From: Cystobacter fuscus | GTDB lineage: Bacteria > Myxococcota > Myxococcia > Myxococcales > Myxococcaceae | Assembly: GCF_002305875.1 (NCBI RefSeq) | Contig: NZ_CP022098.1 | Span: 3,844,001 to 3,908,000, forward strand | Direction of reading: 5' to 3' | DNA: 64,000 bases | Shown: positions 46,023 through 54,874 of the stretch, in pieces | Position numbering within the stretch: position 1 is the stretch's first letter | Layout of the letters: each line of letters opens with the position of its first letter | Translations under genes and position numbers: made by a program | The notes under the pieces: model-generated | The model's database searches: none | What the model was told of the DNA's origin: nothing | The model's input: only the letters and a program-made list of their open reading frames with translations

Positions 46023-46958
46023 ATGACCTCCCGTGCCCCGGTCCCCACCTCCTCGGACGCGCTGCTCACCACGCGCGAGGTGGCGGCGCTCCTGCGAGTC
46101 CACCCCAAGCACGTCTACCGGCTGCTCAAGCGCGGCATCCCCACGCGCCGGGCCGGGGGCAAGTGGCTCTTTCCCCGCGAGGAGGTGCTGCGTTGGGCGG
46201 AGTCCTCCGCGCATGCTCCGTCCGAATCCGAGACCGCTCCCACGGGAGCCGCGCCCGCGCCATTGCTCGCGGCGAATGGAGATCTCGCGGTGGAGACGCT
46301 CCTCGCGCGGCATCAACGGGAAGGTCATCCCCTGGTGGGCTTCGTGCTCGCGGATCGCTCCCACGCGCTGGAGCTGCTGGAGCAGGGGCAGGTGATGGCC
46401 GCTGGATGGCATGGCGCGCTGCCCGCCGAGACCGAGGCGCGTGGAGGGCTGGCCCGTCTGCACCTGGTGCATCGCGAGGTCGGTCTGATCGCCGCGCCGG
46501 GGAAGGAGCCCGCCGCGCTGGAGCGGTTGTCGCGGGTGCGCTTCGCGAGCCGTCCCCCCACCGCGGGCGTGCGGCACCACCTGGACGAGTGCCTTCGCGA
46601 CGCGGGCCTGGACTCCAGGAGTCTTCACCGGGGGGCCACGCTGCATGCGTCCCACCGGGACGTGGCTTGCGCCGTGGCCCGGGGCGAGGCGGACGTGGGC
46701 CTGGCGTCACGCGCCTGGGCCTCGCGGCTCGGACTGTCCTTCCGCTCGCTCGGATACGAGGCCTATGGGCTCGTCATCCCCACGGTGCTGCTGGGCACGC
46801 CCGCCGTCGTGGGCCTGTGCGAGACCGCCCAGGGCGCCGCGCTCCGGCGCTCGCTGCGGGGGATTCCAGGGTATGAGCCGGGCGATACCGGCAAGCTCCA
46901 GGTGCTCGCGGCGCGCGCATCCCGCCACGCCCCCACCCGGAAGAAGGAGAGGACATGA
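46023..46958 (+). CDS. transcriptional regulator: excisionase-type HTH fused to a ModA/PBP-like domain
   Basis: 311 residues from the ATG at 46023. Residues about 15-60 form a MerR/excisionase-type helix-turn-helix (LTTREVAALLRVHPKHVYRLLKRG). After a Pro/Ala linker, residues about 85-290 form a periplasmic-binding-protein-like domain (MAAGWHGALP, DVACAVARGEADVGLA). Such fusions are one-component sensors of molybdate or similar oxyanions in other bacteria. It overlaps modA by ATGA. An 87-base promoter region with AAAATTGTAGAAAAC separates it from the divergent NHL gene. Confidence 0.85.
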   Translation: MTSRAPVPTSSDALLTTREVAALLRVHPKHVYRLLKRGIPTRRAGGKWLFPREEVLRWAESSAHAPSESETAPTGAAPAPLLAANGDLAVETLLARHQREGHPLVGFVLADRSHALELLEQGQVMAAGWHGALPAETEARGGLARLHLVHREVGLIAAPGKEPAALERLSRVRFASRPPTAGVRHHLDECLRDAGLDSRSLHRGATLHASHRDVACAVARGEADVGLASRAWASRLGLSFRSLGYEAYGLVIPTVLLGTPAVVGLCETAQGAALRRSLRGIPGYEPGDTGKLQVLAARASRHAPTRKKERT

Positions 46959-47785
46959 AGAACCTCGTGAGGACCGTGCTCCGAAGGGGCGGGCTGCTCC
47001 TGCTCGTCGTGGGAGTCCTGGCCGGCTTGTGGGGGCCCTCCGCCGCCGCCGCGGACGCGCCGCCCCCGCCTCGCACCCACACCTTGAGGATGGCCGCGGC
47101 GGCGGACCTGAAGTTCGCGCTGGACGAGCTGCTGAAGGACTTCCGCGCGAAGCATCCCGACGACCGGGTGGAGGTCACCTACGGCTCGTCGGGCAACTTC
47201 CTCGCGCAGCTCTCCCAGGGCGCGCCCTTCGACGTCTTCCTCTCCGCGGACATGTCCTACCCGCGCAAGCTCGTCGAGCAGGGGCTCGTGGAGCCGGGCG
47301 GAGTCTTCGCCTACGCCGTGGGCCACCTCGTCCTGTGGGTGCCCCAGGACTCGACGCTGCCCGTGGAGAAGCTCGGAATGAAGGTGCTGCTGGAGCCGGG
47401 CGTCCGGCGCATCGCCATCGCCAACCCCCAGCATGCCCCCTACGGCCGAGCGGCCGAGGCCGCCTTGAAGAGCCAGGGCCTCCATGACGCCGTCAAGGAC
47501 AAGCTGGTGCTCGGGGAGAACGTCGCGCAGGCGGCCCAGTTCGCGCAGAGCGGCGCCGCGGACGTGGGCATCATCGCGATGTCGCTCGCGCTCGCCCCGG
47601 CCATGAAGGAGCGGGGTCGTTACTGGGAAGTCCCCGTGAGCGCCTACCCGCGCATGGAGCAGGGCGGGGCCCTTCTCAAGAAGGCCCAGGATCCGGAGCT
47701 GGCCCGACAGTTCCGCGATGCGCTGCTCGGCTCCCAGAGCCGGCCGCTGCTCGAGCGCTACGGTTTCTCCACGCCGGGGAAGTGA
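46955..47785 (+). CDS. modA: molybdate-type ABC transporter substrate-binding protein (orphan ModA)
   Basis: 276 residues with a signal peptide ending near AAAADA. Family segments include LRMAAAADLKFALDELL, TYGSSGNFLAQLSQGAPFDVFLSAD, NPQHAPYGRAAEAAL and GAADVGIIAMS. It binds molybdate or tungstate in the periplasm. No permease (modB) or ATPase (modC) follows; the next gene is convergent. It may work with a distant transporter or serve signalling together with the HTH-PBP regulator. Confidence 0.92.
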   Translation: MKNLVRTVLRRGGLLLLVVGVLAGLWGPSAAAADAPPPPRTHTLRMAAAADLKFALDELLKDFRAKHPDDRVEVTYGSSGNFLAQLSQGAPFDVFLSADMSYPRKLVEQGLVEPGGVFAYAVGHLVLWVPQDSTLPVEKLGMKVLLEPGVRRIAIANPQHAPYGRAAEAALKSQGLHDAVKDKLVLGENVAQAAQFAQSGAADVGIIAMSLALAPAMKERGRYWEVPVSAYPRMEQGGALLKKAQDPELARQFRDALLGSQSRPLLERYGFSTPGK

Positions 47786-47810
47786 CGGGGCACGTCCCGC
47801 GAGGCGTGGC

Positions 47811-48977
47811 TCACTCCGTGGCGGGTGTGGGCAGGCCGGCGGTGTGGAGCCGGGTGAAGATCTGCATCAGCACGTACAGCGCGAACGCGGCGTCATCCAC
47901 GCGGTAGCTGCCGCCTCGCGCCCCGAGCGTCTGCAACTTGAGCAGATCACCCCCATCCACGTGGAGCAGGTAGGCCTGTGCGCCCAGGGGCCCCTCGCCC
48001 GCGAGCGCGAGCCCGCGGCGGGCGGCATCGAGGCAGGCCTGGATGCACGTGCCGTAATCCCCCGTGGCGAAGGCTCCCTCCGCGGCCCGGGCATGGTCGA
48101 ACAGCTCCGAGGGCGCGAGCGCACTCGCGGCGCCCAGGGGCCGCTGTCCGGTCAGCGCTGGGGGCGCGGTGGGCGCGACCACCACCTGCGGCGCCCCCAC
48201 GGCGGGCATGCTTCGCGACGGCATGGCGGGGCGCGGGGCCGCGAGTGAGGCGGAGGCGGTGGTAGTGGAGGACACGGAGGTGGAGGCGGCGGAGGTGCGG
48301 CCCACCAGGTGCTGGCTGAGCTCGGCTTCCAGTCCTCTCCCCGCGGGACGGGGCGCCGCCACGGGGTTGGCCGAGCGGGGTGGGGGGACGATGCGCTTGG
48401 CCCGCAGATCCTGGATGACGAGCCGGGTGATGCCCTTGAGCGCGTCCAGCACGCCCTTGCCGCTGATGGCCTCGGTCTCGAAGTCGGGCACGAGGCGGGG
48501 ATTGAGCGCCTCGCGCAGCTCCGCCACGGGCAGGGCCGAGGTCAGGTCGCGCTTGTTCCACTGCACCACGAGCGGGAAGCGCTCCAGCCGGATGCCCTGC
48601 TCCAGCAGGTTCTCCTGCAGGTTGGCCATGGACTCGCGGTTGGCGTCCATCATCTCCGGCTGCGAGTCCGCCACGAACACCACGCCGTCGGCGCCCTGGA
48701 GCACCAGCTTGCGCGTGGCGTTGTAGAAGACCTGGCCGGGCACGGTGTACAGCGCGAGCCGCACCGTGCAGTCATTCACCCGCTCCACCTTCACGGGCAG
48801 GAAGTCGAAGAAGAGCGTCCGGTCTCCCTCGGTGGCGATGGACATCATCTCGCCGCGGTGCGCCGGGCGCACCGTTTCGTAGATCTTTCGCAGCGTGCTC
48901 GTCTTGCCGGACAGACCCGGTCCATAGAAGACGATCTTCGCCGCCACTTCCCGGGCTACCAGGTTCACGCTGCTCAC
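47811..48977 (-). CDS. MglA-like small GTPase with C-terminal extension
   Basis: 388 residues from a GTG at 48977 that overlaps the anmK stop (GTGA). The G domain is at about residues 1-195: Walker A YGPGLSGKT, TLFFDFLPVKV, a switch-II-like YTVPGQVFYNATRK, and WNKRD for the NKxD motif. It matches the MglA family, which controls polarity and motility in myxobacteria. After a Ser/Ala/Pro-rich linker (about 200-290) there is a helical tail of unknown family. It is larger than MglA (195 residues), so it is a paralogue. Confidence 0.88.
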   Translation of the reverse strand: MSSVNLVAREVAAKIVFYGPGLSGKTSTLRKIYETVRPAHRGEMMSIATEGDRTLFFDFLPVKVERVNDCTVRLALYTVPGQVFYNATRKLVLQGADGVVFVADSQPEMMDANRESMANLQENLLEQGIRLERFPLVVQWNKRDLTSALPVAELREALNPRLVPDFETEAISGKGVLDALKGITRLVIQDLRAKRIVPPPRSANPVAAPRPAGRGLEAELSQHLVGRTSAASTSVSSTTTASASLAAPRPAMPSRSMPAVGAPQVVVAPTAPPALTGQRPLGAASALAPSELFDHARAAEGAFATGDYGTCIQACLDAARRGLALAGEGPLGAQAYLLHVDGGDLLKLQTLGARGGSYRVDDAAFALYVLMQIFTRLHTAGLPTPATE

Positions 48978-50119
48978 GGTGTCAGCTTTCCTAGAACGAC
49001 TTGACGCCGCGCGCCAGTCGCCGACGGCACGTTCGCCGGCGTTCCCGACAGATGCTCGTTGGCCAGCAGCGCGAAGCACACCGCTTCCTTGGCGCCCTCG
49101 GGCAGGCCCAGCACGTCCACCGGGTGCACCGGCAGGGGCGCGAGCCGCGCCGTCAGCCGCTCCATCAGCACGGGGTTGCGGATGCCGCCGCCGGACACGT
49201 ACACCGCCTCCAGCGTGAAGCGCGGCAGGAGCCAGGCCTCGTAGGCGCGCGCCGTGGCCTCCACGGTGAACTCCACCGCCGTGGCCATCAAGTCCTGGGG
49301 CCGCGTGTCCCGGGCGCGCTCCCACAGCCGCGTCACCAGTGCGTCCCCGAAGCCCTCGCGTCCGGCGCTGCGCGGTGGGGGCAGGGCGAGGAAGGGGTGG
49401 GCGAGCAGCTCCTCGAGCAGGTGCGGCACCACCTGGCCCCCGCGCGACAGGTGGCCGTCCAGGTCGCACGAGAGCTGGCCGCCGGAGATGCGCCGCGCCA
49501 GCCCGTCCATCACCATGTTTCCCGGTCCGGTGTCGAAGGCGATGGTGTCCTCCAGCCGCTCGCTCACCACGCTCACGTTGCCGATGCCGCCCAGGTTCTG
49601 CAGCGCCCGGGCCACGCCCGGCTTACGGAACAGGGCCCAGTCCAGATAGGGCACCAGCGGGGCGCCCTGACCTCCCGCCGCCATGTCCCGGGTGCGGAAG
49701 TCGCTCACCACGGCGATGCCGGTGCGCTCGGCGATGACGGAGGCCTCCCCGAGCTGAAGCGTGGAGGGCGTGTCCGACAGGCTCGAGGGCCAATGGGCCA
49801 CCGTCTGTCCATGCGAGCCGATGACGTCCACGTCCTCGGGGCGCAGGCCCGCCCGGGTGATGACCTCCAGCGCCGCCTCGGCGAAGTGCTCGCCCAGGGC
49901 GAAGTTCAGCTCACACAGCGCGCGGGCGTCCTGGGCGGAGAGCACCCGCTGGGTGAACTCCGGGGAGAAGGGCCGCGAGACGTGGGCGAGCAGGGTGATG
50001 CGAACCTCCGCTCCGGTGCCCTCGATGCGGCAGAGCACCGCCTCCACCGCGTCCACGCTGGTGCCAGACAGCAGCCCGACACACAGCCGTGCGCGGGAGA
50101 GGCGGGATCCCGAGTCCAT
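48974..50119 (-). CDS. anmK: anhydro-N-acetylmuramic acid kinase
   Basis: 381 residues from the ATG at 50119; a TTG three codons upstream is possible. GLLSGTSVDAVEAVL near the start is the phosphate-loop signature; VIGSHGQTVAHWP, FDTGPGNMVMDGLARR and VSGGGIRNPVLMERL are further AnmK motifs. The enzyme phosphorylates and opens 1,6-anhydro-MurNAc during peptidoglycan recycling. It is translationally coupled to an MglA-like GTPase, an unusual pairing. Confidence 0.95.
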   Translation of the reverse strand: MDSGSRLSRARLCVGLLSGTSVDAVEAVLCRIEGTGAEVRITLLAHVSRPFSPEFTQRVLSAQDARALCELNFALGEHFAEAALEVITRAGLRPEDVDVIGSHGQTVAHWPSSLSDTPSTLQLGEASVIAERTGIAVVSDFRTRDMAAGGQGAPLVPYLDWALFRKPGVARALQNLGGIGNVSVVSERLEDTIAFDTGPGNMVMDGLARRISGGQLSCDLDGHLSRGGQVVPHLLEELLAHPFLALPPPRSAGREGFGDALVTRLWERARDTRPQDLMATAVEFTVEATARAYEAWLLPRFTLEAVYVSGGGIRNPVLMERLTARLAPLPVHPVDVLGLPEGAKEAVCFALLANEHLSGTPANVPSATGARRQVVLGKLTP

Positions 50120-50283
50120 GTCCCTCAATGTAAGGCCTGGCTCCCACGCCCGCCGGGCTCATCCGGGGTGAACGACGAAAATCCCTCACTCTGGGAAAGT
50201 CCGGGCAATGACGGTGAGTCTCCCTGGTGGGGAGGGGAGCGCCGTGCCGGGGGTTTTCGCCCGGATGCCCTCCGGGTGGCGGC

Positions 50284-50667
50284 TCAGGGGCGGGCCGAGC
50301 GGCCCATTCCCACCTGGCTCCGCGTGTCCGGGGTCACGCGGAGGCGCTCGTTCGTGCCCCCGCGTGGAGTGGGGCCCCAGGTCTGGCGGCCGGAATTGGC
50401 CGGGGTGTTCCGCCTGGGCGCGTTCTGGCGCGGCTCGTCGTCGGGCGGAACTTCGCTCAGGCGCTCCTGATTCTTGCGCCACTGCCGGATGCCGGGGCAC
50501 TCCGGCGGCTCGTTCACCTGGGGTTCGATCGCGCAGTCGCCGACGTCCACCGCCGAGGGCAGGGGGCGGGAGAGCCGCGGGGCTGGAGCTTCCGGCGGGG
50601 GCGTGCGTCTGGCGGAGGGCTCCGTGCGGGGGAGCTCGGGGGCGGGAGGACGGAGGGGCGTTGCCGG
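50284..50667 (-). other. alternative-frame C-terminal continuation of the beta-helix gene
   Basis: In this frame the sequence reads LRPPAPELPRTEPSARR, then VDVGDCAIEPQVNEPPECPG and WRKNQERLSEVPPDDEPR, with normal GC-rich third positions. It has no good start codon of its own. It is best explained as the true 3' end of the preceding gene after a frameshift. Confidence 0.5.
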
Positions 50668-51305
50668 GGAGGGGGCGAGGCGGGCGGCGCCGTGTTGCCC
50701 CGGGACGAGGACGTGCCGTTGGCGAGCCGGTTGTCCTGGGCGCGGGTCTCGCTCGGCGCCATGGGCCGCACGGGAGACGCCCGCTCACGCCCTCCACATC
50801 CGCTCACGTCGTTGGCCTGGAGCGAGGAGGTGCCCCACGTCACCTGGATGCAGTCCTGGGCGAGGGCGCTCACCGAGCTGTTCTTCACCGCCGCGCTCAT
50901 GCCCAGGGAGATGCCCTGGGTGGCCTGATCGATCCGGGCGCCGTCGATGACCGTGCCCCGGCCTCCGCGCACCCGGACGCCGTACCAGGAGCCCGGACGG
51001 CCATGGGAGGTGAACTCCACGGGTTGTGACGGGGTCCCGAGCACCACCAGCGTGCCATCGACGATGAGCTCCACGCGCTCGGGGTCCACGCCGGAGCGCA
51101 ACCCGTCCTCGGGGATGGCGATGATCTGCACGCCGGCTTCCACCGTCAGCTTCGCGCCCCAGGGCACCGTGACGTCCCCGGTGAGCACGTAGGGGCTGAG
51201 GTTCCTCTTCCACACCGTGTCCGCGGTGGGCAGCGCGCCCTGCACGTCCACGGCGGACGCCAGGGCGGGCAACAGCAACAGCAGGGCGGACAGCACGGCA
51301 CGCAT
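50514..51305 (-). CDS. exported beta-helix-like protein, probably frameshifted near its C-terminus
   Basis: 263 residues from the ATG at 51305. A signal peptide (about 18 residues, LASA|VD) precedes right-handed parallel beta-helix-like turns (LTVEAGVQIIA, VELIVDGTLVVLGTP, GRPGSWYGVRVRGGRG). The final 80 residues in this frame are an Arg/Pro-rich run that looks out of frame. A coherent continuation exists in another frame down to 50284. A one- or two-base change in the G-rich run near 50661-50680 would join them. Confidence 0.6.
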   Translation of the reverse strand: MRAVLSALLLLLPALASAVDVQGALPTADTVWKRNLSPYVLTGDVTVPWGAKLTVEAGVQIIAIPEDGLRSGVDPERVELIVDGTLVVLGTPSQPVEFTSHGRPGSWYGVRVRGGRGTVIDGARIDQATQGISLGMSAAVKNSSVSALAQDCIQVTWGTSSLQANDVSGCGGRERASPVRPMAPSETRAQDNRLANGTSSSRGNTAPPASPPPRQRPSVLPPPSSPARSPPPDARPRRKLQPRGSPAPCPRRWTSATARSNPR

Positions 51306-51398
51306 GACGGAGTGAGCGTATCTCCCACTCCGACAGATCGTCCAGGTCATCCGACCTGGACGGTTGCTTTCCGGGCGGCGTTCAACCTCGACGGAGGA

Positions 51399-52007
51399 TT
51401 ACTTCAGCAGGCCTTCGGCCTTCAGGGCGGCCTGCACGTTGGGGCGCGCGGCCACGCGTCCCTGGTAGGCCTGGATCGCCGGGAACTTGCTCAGATCGAT
51501 GCCCAGGTGCCCGGTCCAGCTCAGCACGGTGAAGAGGTAGGCGTCGGCGACGGTGAACTGCTCGCCGAGGAAGTGGGACTGCTTGGACAGCCGCTCGTTC
51601 ACCGCGGTCAGGCGCTTGTCGATGTTGCCCTTCACCAGCGTCCGGGCGTCCTCGGGGAAGGCGGGGTTGAAGAGCGGGCCGAAGCTCTTGTGCAGCTCGG
51701 TGCCGATGAAGTTGAGCGCCTCCTGCAGCTTGTAGCGCTCCAGGGTGCCGTTGGCCGGCGCGAGCTTGGACTGGGGCGCCTTGTCGGCGATGTACTGCAC
51801 GATGGCCGGGCCCTCGGTGAGGGTGCTGCCGTCGTCCAGCTGCAGGGCGGGCACGTAGCCGTTGGGGTTGACGGAGGTGAAGTCCTTGCCGCTCTCGGTC
51901 TTCTTGGTGCGCAGATCGACCTTCTCGATGTCGAAGGTCTGGCCCGCCTCGCGCAGGACGATGTGGGGCGACAGCGAACAAGCACCAGGCGTGTAGTAGA
52001 GCTTCAT
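51399..52007 (-). CDS. glutathione S-transferase (beta-class-like)
   Basis: 202 residues, normal GST length. The N-terminal thioredoxin fold begins MKLYYTPGACSLSPHIVLREAG, with Cys10 in the beta-class position, followed by NGYVPALQLDDGSTLTEGPAIVQYIAD for glutathione contact. The C-terminal helical domain has the FTVADAYLFTVLSW N-cap motif. It probably detoxifies electrophiles. It is divergent from the hydrolase gene across 159 bases. Confidence 0.95.
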   Translation of the reverse strand: MKLYYTPGACSLSPHIVLREAGQTFDIEKVDLRTKKTESGKDFTSVNPNGYVPALQLDDGSTLTEGPAIVQYIADKAPQSKLAPANGTLERYKLQEALNFIGTELHKSFGPLFNPAFPEDARTLVKGNIDKRLTAVNERLSKQSHFLGEQFTVADAYLFTVLSWTGHLGIDLSKFPAIQAYQGRVAARPNVQAALKAEGLLK

Positions 52008-52166
52008 TCGGGGATTTCCTTGGGAAGAGGTTGCCCGGAGACGGCGGGCGCGCCTATTTGCCCACTTCTTCGAGCTCTCGCCACGATTTCCGTCCGCATT
52101 CCAGTCACTGGCCGTGTACGTGACACTTCGCGTTGTTGAATCGTTGAACCAACCAGGAGGCTGTTC

Positions 52167-53333
52167 ATGGGTTTCATCGGCACGTACCGCGGGCTCGCGG
52201 AGGCCTTCCAAGGGGGCCGGGGACATGGGCCGATGGACGCCGGGCTCGTCCTGCATGCCCGGCGGTTCCTCTCCACGGGCCAGGGGCCCTCGGCGCCCAC
52301 CGCTCCGCTCGAGGGGCTCGTGCCCGGCTCCTTGGAGAGCCAGGTGGACCAGGGCGACGACTGCGAGGAGAACCGGACCTTTCCCTACCGCATCCTCGCG
52401 CCCACGGGCCTCGAGCGAGGAGCCCGGGGGGTGGTGCTCCTGCACGGCCTCAACGAGAAGAAGTGGGAGAAGTACCTGCCGTGGGCCAAGGCGCTCGCCG
52501 AGGGGCTCGGCGCGCCCGTCATCCTCTTTCCCATCGCCTTCCACATGGAGCGCTCCCCGGCGCTCTGGTTCGAGCCCCGGCCCATGCGGCAGCTCAGCCG
52601 CGACCGCCAATCCCGCCTCCCCGGCCTGGAGCTGTCCTACTTCGCCAATGCCGCCTTGAGCTCCCGCCTCCACGCGCGACCCGAGCGCTTCCTCTGGGCG
52701 GGCCTGCGCACCCTGGAGGACGTCGTGGCGCTCTCCCAGCGCGTGCGCCAGGGCGAGGAGCCGCTGCTGGCGCCGGACGCGCGGCTGGACTTCTTCGGCT
52801 ACTCCATTGGTGCCTTCATCTCGGAGCTCCTCCTGCTGTCGGATGAAGACGGACGCTTCTCCGAGTCCCGGGTGGTGAGCTTCTGCGGCGGCTGCGTGCT
52901 CTCGCGTCAGGAGCCGCTGGCGCGGGAGATCCTCGACAGCGCGGCGGTCCAGGCCCTGCGCCACTTCCTCCTGAGGGAGCTGGAGCCCCTCAAGCGGGTG
53001 CGGCCCGAGCTGAGCCGGTTGTTCTCGGAGCACCCCGTGGGCCGGGCGTTCGAGCTCATGGTGAGCGAGGAGCACCTGCGCGCCGAGCGGGAGGCGGCCC
53101 TGCGGCGGGTGGGCTCGCGCATCCAGGCGATCGCCCTCCAGGAGGACCGGGTGGCGCCGGCGGGCGCCGTGGCGGACACCTTCGCGGGGACGGGGGTCCG
53201 GGTGGACATCCTGGCGCCGCCCTACGACTACGAGCACGTCAACCCGTTCCCCGCCGTGACCGCGCTGGAAGCGGATGTCGAGCGAAGCTTCGCGGACACC
53301 TTCGGGCGCGCGGTGGCGTGGTTGGCGCGTTGA
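52167..53333 (+). CDS. alpha/beta-hydrolase-fold protein
   Basis: 388 residues with an AGGAGG ribosome site. VVLLHGLNEKKWEKYLPWA supplies the oxyanion-hole His-Gly, and DFFGYSIGAFISE is the GxSxG nucleophile elbow. A late Asp (QEDRVAP) and His (YDYEHVNPFP) could complete the triad. There is no signal peptide. Substrate unknown. It is convergent with the barrel lipoprotein gene. Confidence 0.82.
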   Translation: MGFIGTYRGLAEAFQGGRGHGPMDAGLVLHARRFLSTGQGPSAPTAPLEGLVPGSLESQVDQGDDCEENRTFPYRILAPTGLERGARGVVLLHGLNEKKWEKYLPWAKALAEGLGAPVILFPIAFHMERSPALWFEPRPMRQLSRDRQSRLPGLELSYFANAALSSRLHARPERFLWAGLRTLEDVVALSQRVRQGEEPLLAPDARLDFFGYSIGAFISELLLLSDEDGRFSESRVVSFCGGCVLSRQEPLAREILDSAAVQALRHFLLRELEPLKRVRPELSRLFSEHPVGRAFELMVSEEHLRAEREAALRRVGSRIQAIALQEDRVAPAGAVADTFAGTGVRVDILAPPYDYEHVNPFPAVTALEADVERSFADTFGRAVAWLAR

Positions 53334-53346
53334 GCCGCGCGCGGAT

Positions 53347-54546
53347 TCAGTAGACGGCGAGCCCCAGCGACCAGGAGCTGACGAAGCCGCGGACGTCTGG
53401 ATTGGAGTTGGGCAACCAGTCCTGGGTCCAGCGGAACGTCAGCCCCAGGCGCGTGGTCAGCTCCAGCTCCGCGAGCGCGCCGAAGGAGACGTAGGGCCGT
53501 GTGCCCTCGCTGGTGGGCAGACCCACGCCCGTGGTGGCGGACCAGGATTGTCCCCCGCCGACGAAGGGGCCCAGGTGCAGCCGCCACAGCGACAGGGGGT
53601 ACCACTGTGCCTCCAGGCCGAGGCGCACGTTGTAGTAGCCGCGGACGTCGTTGCTGGCGAACTGCATGCGCGTGTCGGCGAGCAGGCCGAACTTCTTCGT
53701 GGGGTAGTAGCCGAGCGCGAAGCGGAAGCCGGGGCCGCGCTCGATCAGGCCCCGGGGCAGCGCGAGGCTGTCGTTGCCCGCGCCGAACTGGTACGAGAAG
53801 CCCGCGCGGTTGAGGGGCGCGGCACCGCTGAGCCACATGCCGGCGCCCTCCTCTCCCGAGAGCGAGACCTCGGAGACGGTGCTCAGGTCCGCCGCCGTGA
53901 GCTCATCGAGCGCGACGATGCTCTGGCGTCCGTTGCGGTGCCAGAGGTGCACCGGGTGGTGCGGGTGCACGGCGATCGAGCCCTCGTAGCGAGCCCCTTC
54001 GGTGGCGGCCAGCCCGATGCCGACCCCCACGCCCATGACGACGACGAGCACCAACAGATCGTTGATTCCGTTGATGTTGCCGAGGTTGCCGGAGGAGGAA
54101 CCTCCCGAGGAGCTGCTCGACGAGGTGCCCCCGGGGACCGCCGAGGCCCCATGGACGTCGGCTCCGGTGGCCACGACCGATGGCCGGTAGGGAGGCTCGT
54201 AGTAGGGCGAGCCGTAGAAGTCGAAATAGAGGGAGGGCACCCAGTGGCCGCGATGGGTGACCACATAGCCGGGAGGCGGCTCGCCGGCGGGTGGTTCCCA
54301 GGCGGGGGCCGGCTCGGGATCCTCCGCGGTCGAGAAGCGCTGCACCGCGTAGATGTTGCGTCCGCGCTCCTGTGGAGGCGTCTGGACGATGCGCTCCATC
54401 TCTCCCCGAGACACCTCGTAGTGGTGGCCCAGGCACCCGCTCGTCAGCATCAGCGCGATGAGGGGGAGGACACAGGCGGGGGAGCGCCAGGGGCTCGCCC
54501 GGCGGGAGTGTTCGCTCGCGGAAGCCTTCCGGGTGTCATGCTTCAT
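53347..54546 (-). CDS. lipoprotein with outer-membrane barrel-like domain
   Basis: 399 residues from the ATG at 54546. The lipobox is MLTSGC (Cys about 38). A proline- and tyrosine-rich segment follows (YGSPYYEPPYRP), then a Ser/Gly-rich linker (SSSSSSGGSSSG) and a hydrophobic helix LVLVVVMGVGVGIGLA. The last 200 residues alternate strands with aromatic ends, like a small barrel (FRFALGYYPTKKFGLLADTR, WYPLSLWRLHLGPFVGGG). No family recognised. Confidence 0.7.
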   Translation of the reverse strand: MKHDTRKASASEHSRRASPWRSPACVLPLIALMLTSGCLGHHYEVSRGEMERIVQTPPQERGRNIYAVQRFSTAEDPEPAPAWEPPAGEPPPGYVVTHRGHWVPSLYFDFYGSPYYEPPYRPSVVATGADVHGASAVPGGTSSSSSSGGSSSGNLGNINGINDLLVLVVVMGVGVGIGLAATEGARYEGSIAVHPHHPVHLWHRNGRQSIVALDELTAADLSTVSEVSLSGEEGAGMWLSGAAPLNRAGFSYQFGAGNDSLALPRGLIERGPGFRFALGYYPTKKFGLLADTRMQFASNDVRGYYNVRLGLEAQWYPLSLWRLHLGPFVGGGQSWSATTGVGLPTSEGTRPYVSFGALAELELTTRLGLTFRWTQDWLPNSNPDVRGFVSSWSLGLAVY

Positions 54547-54828
54547 GCTGTCTCCTGACAGGCACACCAGGATGCCATGCCGGGCAGACGCCGAACAGGC
54601 GACACCCGGCCCGCTGATGCGATTCATGTGCTCACTTCTCTCGGGCGAGGGCGGGGTGGGTCTCTGGCGGTTCCGAGTCCTCGCGGCTTTCCCATCCGGT
54701 CCACCGGATTGCCATTCAGTGGGTCCGGGAGTCGTCAGGGTGGGAAGGATCTTTCCCGGGTGTGGGAGGAAACAGGCCCGAAGAGGCAGGTGGGCGTGGT
54801 TTTTCGTTCCATTCGGTGACCCAGGGTG
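54547..54828. other. intergenic stretch upstream of the cotH-like gene
   Basis: About 280 bases with no convincing gene. It contains the leftward promoter region of the barrel lipoprotein and, at its right end, the sigma-54-like site for the cotH-like gene. Confidence 0.4.
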
Positions 54829-54844
54829 AGGCACGGCGTCTGCA
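54829..54844 (+). promoter_or_regulatory. sigma-54 (-24/-12) promoter candidate for the cotH-like gene
   Basis: AGGCACG-GCGT-CTGCA matches TGGCACG-N4-TTGCW at most positions. GG is at 54830-54831 and GC at 54842-54843, the exact 12-base spacing. The start codon is at 54875, leaving a leader of about 20 bases that contains GGAGG. Confidence 0.55.
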
Positions 54845-54874
54845 CGATGGGCCGCGACTCTGCACGGAGGACGC

